Positions 55,151-64,000 of a stretch of DNA of 64,000 nucleotides are shown piece after piece. The translations under genes were made by a program, and so were the position numbers. A model generated the notes under the pieces. That model had not been told where the DNA came from. It made no database searches and worked only from the letters and a program-made list of their open reading frames with translations. Origin of the DNA: Valencia hispanica (taxonomy: Eukaryota; Chordata; Actinopteri; Cyprinodontiformes; Valenciidae). Location: NCBI GenBank assembly GCA_963556495.2, contig OY747713.1, forward strand, positions 34,545,961 to 34,609,960. Direction: 5' to 3'. Position 1 is the first letter of the stretch, and each line of letters opens with the position of its first letter.

Positions 55151-57344
55151 ATAGGAAAAGTTTTTGGGACTAATTCACAACATTAAGGGTATGTAAATGT
55201 AAGACATTAGAGAGGATGACTAGGTATATTTTGGTAAAAAGCACGATGACATTTTAAGACTTTTTGCTGAAAAAACATGGTTTGTGTGTAATTCTAAATG
55301 GAGAAAGGAACTAACCTATTCATCAAGACACAAGAATGGACTTTTTGTGGACAAATGTGAAATATACCGGATTTCATAATCTTAACTTCCTGTTTCAACT
55401 AAATTTAAGTGTAAAACATTACTAGTCAAGTGAACATTTTACCCTTTTTAGAGTAACATTGAAGAGTAACAATGAACTGTTATGCGTTTTTTTTTAATAC
55501 AATAACTTCCCTCCTAAAAGTACTTTTAGGGGTAAACCTGTTGAAGGTTTTAAGGTAATAAAGTTTTTTACAAAACACTTTGTCAAAACTTATTTTATTT
55601 AGCAGTTCAATAGAAATATATTCCTGCTTGCGTACACTGTTCATAACAAAGCCATAAAGAACAACAACTATAACTGCCTTTGCCCTTTATTCCATCCCCC
55701 AAAGGGCTTTTCTCAATAAAATATCCCCAATTCATTCAACATACACACATACACACATACACACCTCCCATAAAAATTTATTTGTTAGAGGTTCTGCTCA
55801 TAAAAGTACATCATACCCTTTGGCTGGTGGGATTTACTTTGTAGAAGAAAACCTTTGTAAAAGCATCTGGAAACAAGAATGTGAATTTAATTTTGATTTT
55901 GGTGAAACTATAATATAACAATCACAGATAAGAATCACATATAGTGTTTTTTGCCACCCAAAGTCAGTTGTTGGTCTTCACATTAACTACATCAACTTCA
56001 ATAGGCCACAAACGATGTAGTGCCGAAATCAAACAAGGACTGCTTTGCTGCACTGATCTGATGAATCATCCAATAACACCGATCCCTGTGGTGCCCATTA
56101 GAAAGCGGATGGGTTGCACCTCAGCTCGCGGTAACCTGCATCTGCCAGCATACACTGGGGACCACAGCCTCTGCTAAGTGGAGAATGACTCATGAGGATG
56201 TTGGATGGTCATATCTACAATGTGGGATAACTCCTGAGCTTCATTTGCCCAAGACAAAACAAAGCGCAAGAGCCATAAGTGTCTAATATTGTCTGTGTGA
56301 TTCATCTTTGCTGCTGCAAATTTAATATAGCTGCAGAGATATGACAATATGTGTAGTGTAAAGTGCCAAATCTTTCTGATTTGACATAGTTTTTATTGCA
56401 GTCATTGTCAGAGGTACATAACAGAACATATTTGACTTCTTAAAAACATATCTTCTGATTAGAAGGAAATAAAAATATTGTTACAGATTTGTGCTTGATT
56501 TGTTTAAATAATTACCCAGGCAATATATTCCACAAGTACAAATATCATCGTAATGGATCCAGAAGCAGCAGCTTGATATTTATGGTTGTGCATGGGCCTG
56601 TTTTGACACCAGGCTTGAGCCATTGAGCCTTGAGCCAACAGACTGTACAAGTTGAAAAGCAGCTCCACCCCTAGCTTGCACAGTCGCTCTGCTTGCATGC
56701 ACTGACCCCCATGCTAAACAAGTTTATCACGACCTCCAAGGCTTGGACAGGTGATAGATCATAGCAGGGGGAGGCCAGGGGTGAATCCATCACACAGACT
56801 TTCATAAATACGGCTTGATTTGGCCTGCTAGTTCAACAAATGAAATGGTGTTCAGGTCCAGTGAAGCAAAGCGGAGTGTGGGTCAAATTGCTTGTCTTCT
56901 TGTCTTAATCCTAGTTTATTAGGTGGGTGTTTTGTAAGCAAAGACAGGGAGACTGCTAACTTTAAATATTTATCACATTCTAATACCAATGCGCCACAGT
57001 GTACTGTCATTTTCTCACATTGAAGGATTTTAAGAAAAGATAACTTCCTTGTGTTAAGTGTAACACTAAATACAGTAGTATGCCGATAAAATGTTTAAAA
57101 TCAGAAATGTTGCTGAAATTTAGATCCACAGATTGGTTTTTTTCCGTGAGCTCTCTACTGACAAACTAAACCCTTTACAATGTAATGTGTTAGGTTTTTT
57201 TGGCTGGTCCAAAATTATTTCCAATTCTTTCTTTTTATCTTACTTAATGTGTAGATATTAGACAGATATGAGTGGTGCAATTTCAAACTAATCTCATAAA
57301 TTTCCTAAAAACTAAAATTCTATAGTAATGTTTTGGTGAATTAT
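55151..57344. other. 3' flank, nothing identified
   Basis: AT-rich intergenic sequence, with a short TACACACA repeat near 55740-55765. No exon of a neighbouring gene recognised. Confidence 0.4.
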
Positions 57345-57480
57345 TTAATTTATTTATATAGCACAAAAGTGACAGTAGAGGGAATAAAACCCCTTTAACA
57401 GAAAGAAACTCCCAGCAGAATCTTGCAAAGTGTTAACAACCATCTGCTATGACTGACTGGCAATTTAAGTACTTTCTATG
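57345..57480 (-). repeat. Fragment of the dispersed repeat seen at 16268 and 41030
   Basis: ATTTATATAGCACAAAAGTG, then GACAGTAGAGGGAATAAAACCCC and AGAAAGAAACTCCCAGCAGAA match the same blocks in degraded form. Confidence 0.6.
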
Positions 57481-57834
57481 TTAAAGAAAACGTAAAGAAT
57501 CAATGGCAGCCATGTCTTCTTTAGTGGCTTCTTCTAGGAGATAAACACATCCAGACATATAAGCTCTGAACCAGTAGTAAAATGTACATGAACAATGACC
57601 TTACTGGTGAGATGACAAAGAAGGCAACAGTAGCACAAATAAATATTAGTTACAATCATGTATTCAAAATGCCATCTCTGCAGGTTAAACCTTAAAAGTA
57701 AATCGGCTACACACAGGTACACTACAAATGGACAATAACAAACTGGTTCGATGAGTCTCAATTTCAGCTTACATTTAGATGGCTGGGTACAAATTTGGCA
57801 TAAACTAGATGAAGTCATGTCTCTATCCTATCTT

Positions 57835-58140
57835 TTATCAATGATTCAGGCAGGTGGTGGTTGTGTAATTGTGACACATGTTGGATCTCTTACCACCAAT
57901 TGAGAATCCTTTTCATGCTGAAGCTACCCGAGTATTGTTGCTGACCATCTCCAACCCATTTATCAGCTCAGCATGGATCTGATTGAAATGCAGTGTCCAT
58001 CTTCTGATGGCTACCACCAGTGGGATAAAGTATCAGAATGATGTTGATTGTGACCATGGCCTCCACAATCACAAATTTCCATCCAACATAAGCACAACAA
58101 AAGTATGATAGAGGTAATATATGGTGGACACAACATTGTC
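57835..58140 (+). mobile_element. Tc1-like transposase 3' fragment
   Basis: Reads as a decayed copy with GATGGCTACCACCAGTGGGAT and CATGGCCTCCACAATCACAAATTTCCATCCAACA. The last phrase corresponds to the W-P-P-Q-S-P-D-L-N-P catalytic-region block. No open frame. Confidence 0.6.
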
Positions 58141-58321
58141 ACTAAAGCCATATCACCCTCCCGAGATGTTCTGAGTTTTGGATTTTGCACACTTTCCCAC
58201 CAATCATATGATTAATTGCCATGTCAGGGAGGTACCTTAATTCAACTAAATTAAATGCGACAGAGAAAAAGAAAAATCTGCTTGTGGGCGGGTGGAAGTA
58301 CAGGATAAAAAGGCTGGGCAT

Positions 58322-58352
58322 CCTCACACAAACACACACACATACACACACA
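58322..58352. repeat. CA microsatellite (imperfect)
   Basis: CACACAAACACACACACATACACACACAT in positions 58324-58352. Confidence 0.9.
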
Positions 58353-60929
58353 TACTATGTTGGCCCGTCGTGCATATTAACCTATATCAGCACCGCGTAA
58401 CCTGAGCAGTTTCTGCTCCAGTGGTGCTTAAATACTCGCCTGAGGATTTATCATCAGATGCAGCTAAGACAGGTAGATGCAGAAAAAGAAGGAGGAAAAT
58501 CTGGGCTGTTGACTGCAACAGGAGAGTGAGGATGAAGAAGAAAATAGGAGGGATAGATTGTGCTCATAAGTCCCTGTCTCCCTCTTGTTCTGGGGTGTCT
58601 TTGATTCATAGGGGCTCTGAAGGCTGGCCAGTGTAGGGTCTGGGTACAGATTTTTGGCAAGAGTAGGAGAAAAGGGAGGGCAAGGGGCCAGTTTTGTAAT
58701 ACTGTCCTTGCTCTATGGTTTACTGTGTCAGCATGCAGCACATTTAACAATAGTCATCAAAAAAGCAATACTGTCCATATTTCACTCTGTCTCATGTGAT
58801 ACATCAGCTCCAATGTCTCGAAGTTTTTCTTTATGGAAGGAGAAAAGGCAAAACAGCTGCTGTCGAAGGGTGTCACGTTTGAAGGAGGGAAGAGAAAGAC
58901 AGTTTCCAAAATAGCCTCCTCTGGCCACTTGGGGGCACTAGTGGCACAAACAATCTCACTTCCCCAACCTCACACTTGCGCTTGCTGAAGTGTCAAATGA
59001 TGTGGATCTGGCTACTGCTGCGGCGGCTTGTTCTTTCTTTTTCCCTCCACCATGGGTCTGGATTATATAACTCTGCATTCATTAACACATCTTTTGCCAT
59101 GTGCTGCCCTCCTAGCAGATGGTTAACTGAAGGCTTCATACGACATTACAAAGGAGAGAGGGGGACCACCTCAGGAATATGACATTAGAATCACTTATAA
59201 GGATTAGGAGTTTAAATGAACTGGTGACTTTGAGAAAGGTGTCAATATTTAATCAATTATATTTTTCTTGATTTTATACTACTCTGAAAGGACAATAAAC
59301 ATTCTTTGATATTAATAAAATTATGTGCCATGATGACTATCAGAATCACTGCATAGTAGCTGTTATGACTCCAGTGTATCCAAATTACATTTCTGTTAAT
59401 TTATCTGCTTGCAGATGTCTTCTGGTATTTTTTTACACGGATCTTCAATAAAACAAAACAAAACCAAAAAAAAAATCCCCCATCCTTTGCACCTTCATTT
59501 TATCCCAACAGCTTGCATTCCTTGTAAATAAGACATGAGGATGCCAGGAAAAGATGAGTGACTTGAATCCTGTTCAGCTGAATGTTGGAATAGACATTTG
59601 AATATGGTATGATCATTAGGGATGGACTGATTCTACTCTGACAATCAGCAATTACAACAGGAAATTTCAAAATTCATGATTTTTTGGCGACCGCTTGTAC
59701 CATCTGAAAGAAGAAACATTTTAATATCAGCTAACAGCTATAAAAATATTGTCTCATGTTGTGTAGCAATTATTTGTTGAAGGATACCTTCAAAGACAAT
59801 ATTACAAAAGGACAACTCTGCACTGTATTCTGTACCTGATTTAGTTATGTTCTTGAATTTTCATTTAGATTTTTTTTTCTGAATATGAGATTGAGAAACA
59901 TCCAGATTCACCTCTTTGTTTCATAATTTTGTTTTTACATGTAAATAACACCATCAACTGCAAGGCTTTAGAAAGGTATATACCTTTCCAGTTATGTACT
60001 GTGAATCCTATTGACCTGTCGCAAATTGCAGCTCAGCCCCACCCCTCGAACAAAAAATTAACCAATAGCATTCAACTACCAGTTTCAAGACAACAAACTA
60101 GGACATTCTTGGTGTTTTGCTTCATAGAAAAGCATTGGTACCTGAAACATGTTTGTGGTTTTCTGGGCTGTATTTGCATTTTAAGGCACAAATATGGTTA
60201 AATGATGTGTAAAAGTGATACACAGTATTCTGAGAGGATAAGCAATTAAGTTTATTTCATTTGGTTTCCCAAATTGAAAAAAACAAAAAAAAACATGGAC
60301 AAATGTCTGATAGAGCTGTGGGGCAGACCACACAGTCAACTCAACATGACCACTATAAACAATAATATAAGTTTGTAGACATTCTTAGAAAGACAATGAC
60401 ATTCTATAATCTTCACATTCAGGTCATTTAAGTTAATATCAGTCACATAAAGCCTAGCAATAATTAACTTTCTTGACCTAGTCACTTAGCAGGCTATTGT
60501 TAACTGTTAATTGTTAACTGGTAAATTAGTTTAACACATTAACCTGCTGTACAGTAACATGAACAATGATGCTGGTTCTACAATGATGTTTCCCTTCTCA
60601 AAGACGATTGATGCCAGATGAAGCTTCTCCCTCTTGCTTTGTGATCTGAAGAGCCGTGTTTCTAATTTCAGTTTCTTTTCATATAATTCCACTTTGGAAT
60701 TTTGTCCATAGCCCTCCAAGGGATGATGTCAAATTTTCTGAAGGCTCCTCAAGGATATTAATTGTTGTTGGCTCCAAAAGTTGTCAAGAGCCTCTTTGTA
60801 ATCACTGACTGGCCTTTTTGTAAACATTCAGTAAGCTGCGACGGTTTGTCCGAGTTAGCAACAGTAACAAAGGCTTAGGCGGGCTTAGCAGTCTGAGACA
60901 GGCCAATTAGGCACATCTTGGCTGTGTAC
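58353..60929. other. 3' flank, nothing identified
   Basis: 58380-58920 is slightly GC-richer with several short frames on both strands, but nothing resembles a known protein and no exon is supported. 59450-59485 is a purine simple repeat. Confidence 0.4.
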
Positions 60930-61459
60930 AAGTTCAGGGGGTGGATCTTTCGAAGGATCCGTCCTACGTTGACGTAGGCTGTGTTCAAATTCACGGTCTG
61001 CGTCCCTGGAAGGACCCTCCGCGGTCTACGTAGGACGGGTCCTTCCTCGACCGGGTAGACCGGATGTTAGCGGTTGTGAATTTGGACAGATTAATTCCCG
61101 CCCCTTCCTCTGTGAATTTCCTATCGCCTACCAACCGTGACAACGCTAAACACAAGCTGGTAAAAATGGAGCTAGAAATCTTCCCAAGTTTCCTTATGAC
61201 TTTTTCTTTTATTCTAGAGGAGCTACAGCAGTTTTACCATCGCTGGCATGCTTTATATCTCCGGCTGAGAGGTAATCATATTTTATTTACTTCTACAGAA
61301 TTACAAGTTCATTTCAGCTAGTTTCAAGGATAATTCCAGCAACTGAATCGCTGATGATCAAATGTACACACTTAATATATACTATATATAAACTAAATAT
61401 TACATTATAACATTTTCTAATATTCAGTTGATTTTGAAATTTCTTTGTGTGCAGACATT

Positions 61460-63090
61460 TTTGATTTCATGAAGAATCCTTCCTGGGATCATCATCTCCT
61501 GTGGTTCCACAGTAGTACCATGAACAGAACCTGCCTTTTTCATCAGGTTTGTTGAGCCTTTTTAAGTCCTTGGCTCTGATGCTGCTACCCCAACAGATGA
61601 TGGCTGAAGAGATTACACTCTCCACAACAGACTTGTAGAAGATTTGCAGCATCTTGCTGCAAACCTTGAAGGACCTAAGTTTCATCAAGAAGTACAGTCT
61701 GCTCCGTCCCTTCTTGTAGACGGCTTCACTGTTCAGTCTACAGTCCAGTCTGTTGTCAAGGTGAACTCCGAGGAATTTATACTCCTCAACCACCTCCACT
61801 TCTTCTCCCATGATGGAAACAGTGTTTGACTTATCCATGTTTCTTCTGAATTCTACAATAATCTCCTTTGTTTTAGTCACATTCAAAGTAAGACGATTGT
61901 TTCCACACCATGTCACAAAGCGGTCCACCAGCTCTCTGTATTCAGCTTCTTGTCCATCTCTAATACACAGAAGGAAATTGCAGAGTCATCTGAGTATCAT
62001 CTGCAGCTGACAGGTCAGATGACAGGTCTCCTCTCAAAGATAACAGATTTATACTGGAAGTCTGAGGTGTACAGAGTGAAAAAGGAATGGTGAGAGTACG
62101 GTCCCCTGTGGTGCTCCTGTACTGCTGACCACCTGGTTTAACACACAATTCTTCAGTTTCACAAACTATGGTCTGTTTGTCAGGTAGTCATCGATCCAGG
62201 CGATTGTTGAGGGCTCCACCTGTGTCTTCAGAAGTTTCTGACAAAGCAAATCAGGCTGAACGGTAATAAATGCACTGGAGAAATCAAAGAACATGATCCT
62301 CACAGTGCTGGCTGCTTTGTCCAGAAGACAGTGGGTTGGTTGAAGCAGGTGTATGATGGCATCTTCAACTCCAACTCCATGGCGATAAACAAACTGCAGT
62401 GGGTCCTGGTATGTTCTTGTTTGCCTACTCAGGGGTGCCAACAGGAGTCTCTCCAGGACCTCCATGATGTGGGATGTCAGGGCAAAAGGTCTATAGTCAT
62501 TGATAACTGATGGGTAAGTTCTCTTTGGTACTGGAACAAGGCAGGATGTCTTCCACAACACTGGATCCTTCTCCTTAGTTAGAGTAAGGTTGAAGGGGTG
62601 CTGCATAATCCCACAGAGCTGCTTTGCACATACCTTCAGGACTCCAGGGCTGACACCATCTGGACCTGAACCCTTGTTCCGGTTCAATTTCTCCAGCTGC
62701 CTCTTCAACTGACTTTTGGAGACAGACAAGTGGGAGGGGGAGGCAAAGGAGTTAGCAGCATTCCCTGACTTGGTTGAAGGCAAACTTTTGGAATCAGAAG
62801 AGTCCATGGCTGAGGTGAACAGGTGAAAATATCCAAGGTGTAACAGGAAATATGTTCGTCAGAGGAGAGTCCAATGTCTGTTTGGCTGGGTATAGGAGAG
62901 GAGGATGCTGAGCTTGTTCCTGAACTGAACCTGTTGAAGAATCTGTTCAGTTCATTGGCTCTGTCCAGACTTCCATCTATCCAATCCTTCCTGTCCTTAA
63001 AGCCTGTGATCTTTTTCATTCCTGACCAGACATCTTTGATATGTTCCTCTGTAGTTTGTTCTCCAGCTTCTTCCCGTATGCCTTTTTATT
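61460..63090 (-). mobile_element. Rex1-like LINE, copy C, internal segment, minus strand
   Basis: Very similar to copy B between about 49680 and 51040 of that copy. It lacks the usual 3' tail at low coordinates (nothing like GGCTGTGGGCAGG or a tandem tail), so it is truncated at both ends. The 5' limit lies near 63090, at TCCAGCTTCTTCCCGTATGCC. Confidence 0.82.
61467..63019 (-). pseudogene. Rex1-like reverse transcriptase in copy C, fragmented
   Basis: Minus-strand pieces: 62166-62807 (214 codons: [57 protein letters not shown]) and 61467-61928 (153 codons: [55 protein letters not shown]). The YxDD/SDD catalytic region between them is damaged (61965-62165). Longest intact LINE frames outside the L1, but still not functional. 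Confidence 0.82.
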
Positions 63091-63140
63091 TTTTTCTTTA
63101 TTTCACTTATAACATTTTTATGTTTTTAACACCATTGCAG

Positions 63141-63302
63141 GTCATAACAGCATGCACTCTCCTCCACAACATCTGTCTTAGTGCTGGTGACATTGGGGCC
63201 CCTGGGGATGAGTTTGAACATGATGTACCAGAGGATGAGGCTGGTTTGGAGAAATCAGCGGTGCTCTCTAGTGGGACAGACCACCTTTTGAATATGTCCT
63301 AG
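63141..63302 (+). pseudogene. C-terminal exon of a PIF/Harbinger-type transposase (fragment)
   Basis: Begins right after an acceptor (ACCATTGCAG) and reads VITACTLLHNICLSAGDIGA... to a TAG at 63300-63302. The block ITACxLLHNICL is characteristic of the end of DDE transposases of the HARBI1/PIF group. The rest of the catalytic domain is not present in the window. Confidence 0.6.
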
Positions 63303-64000
63303 TGATGTAGCAGCCGTCGATTGAGTCAGCCCTGGACAATGCAGTGGACAGTGCGAATAAGCTACCCTAAGCCCTCTCTGCAAACCACCTGCATGATGTT
63401 CTCCTGGTCAACCATAAAAGATCAGCCAGATGTAGGGTTGCCAACTCTTTGAAAAATTATAAGGGACACCTCACTGGCCGGGCCGGCTGACTCGATTGCC
63501 TTCACCCTTCCTGGCCTGGTGAATTTTGTTAACCCTTTTTTGTACGTGTGAAACTATTTTTTAACATTTGACATGAACTTGATTTATTTAGATGCATATT
63601 TTTTGTGATATAAACACATGGAAAACAAATTGTTATTTAGCTATTTATTTTTAGTGCAAAATAACAAAATTAACTTAATAAAAAAAGTATCTTTGTTAAA
63701 CAGAAACCTGTCCTGCTTAACTTCTTAGAATAAAAATAAATCTTTCTTTAAAAGAACTCTGTCTTTATTTATCTATTCATTGTAATCATCGATCACTTTT
63801 ACTTGTTCATTATACAAAAATATGACATTTTTGATATTCATTGCACATGCCCCTATTAACCTTAACCAGAAGGTTTTAAAAAAAGAAACATTATTTGCAT
63901 ACCATATCTGCTTCTGGCCTGGCCAGATGGAAAACAAATTGGTTGAGGGTTCCCCGAGTTTTCTTGTCCCTCATGTTTTTCATGTGCCCATCACTAGAAG
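63303..64000. other. 3' flank, possible repeat continuing past the window
   Basis: AGGGTTGCCAACTCTTTGAA and TTATAAGGGACACC (63432-63468) with TTGTCCCTCATG near 63965 look like the opposing ends of a DNA element, but the right limit may be outside the window. No coding frame. Confidence 0.35.

Larger units (their letters stand above)
60930..63310 (+). mobile_element. PIF/Harbinger-like DNA transposon remnant, split by a Rex1-like LINE
   Basis: Left side: a CpG-rich terminal-like stretch (60940-61060, repeats of GGATCCGTCCTACG and CTACGTAGGACGGGTCC), then an exon-like frame ending RLRG at a donor GGTAATC (61271). Right side: an exon-like segment with acceptor ATTGCAG at 63140 encoding a Harbinger-type transposase C-terminus. 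A Rex1-like LINE (61460-63090) sits in what would be its intron. The assignment of both halves to one element is inference. Confidence 0.5.

Noticed and set aside
58421..58920. Cluster of 70-98-codon frames in a slightly GC-rich patch
   Set aside because: No similarity to known proteins, no splice-bounded arrangement, overlapping frames on both strands.
1..64000. MCPH1 exons around angpt2 (ANGPT2 lies inside MCPH1 in mammals)
   Set aside because: No BRCT-like or other MCPH1-like exon recognised on either strand; large introns could hide it, but nothing supports a call.

Overview
This is vertebrate nuclear DNA, almost certainly from a teleost fish and probably a percomorph. The reasons are GT-AG spliced exons of an angiopoietin gene spread over about 43 kb, AT-rich introns, CA/GT, AT and poly-C simple repeats, and a typical fish transposon load (L1-like, Rex1-like and Rex3/RTE-like LINEs; Tc1-like, hAT-like and PIF/Harbinger-like DNA elements). 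There are no bacterial genes, operons or CRISPR arrays. The species cannot be named from the sequence.

One protein-coding host gene is fully supported: an angiopoietin on the + strand, best matched to ANGPT2, with nine coding exons from the ATG at 10531 to the stop at 53744. All donors are GT and all acceptors AG, the exon phases fit together, and the exons total 1518 bp (505 codons plus stop). The predicted protein has a signal peptide, two N-terminal cysteines, a coiled-coil region and a C-terminal fibrinogen-like domain with its six cysteines and calcium loop. It should be a secreted ligand of the Tie2 receptor in vascular endothelium.

Layout. 1-10530: 5' flank and 5' UTR, with simple repeats, a dispersed repeat and a clean hAT-type MITE at 8107-8320. 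10531-26213: exons 1-5 with transposon-rich introns 1 and 3. 26214-38952: intron 5, holding a three-level nested insertion: a 6.4-kb L1-like LINE (29119-35566, 14-bp target-site duplication) inside a MITE inside a Rex1-like LINE. 38953-53744: exons 6-9; intron 7 holds a near-full-length but degraded Rex1-like LINE (about 49085-52090, minus strand). 53745-64000: 3' flank with an ancient diverged tandem array (about 54045-55150), then Tc1, Harbinger and Rex1 remnants.

I found no convincing undescribed gene system. The points most worth following are unusual residues at functional positions of the angiopoietin (the Ang1/Ang2 switch loop and the extreme C-terminus), a 52-bp direct repeat bracketing exon 1, TCTCGCGAGA and YY1-like motifs in the L1 5' region, and the nested stack, which gives relative insertion ages. 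Repeat-family names rest on remembered consensus features and recognisable protein motifs, not on a database search.
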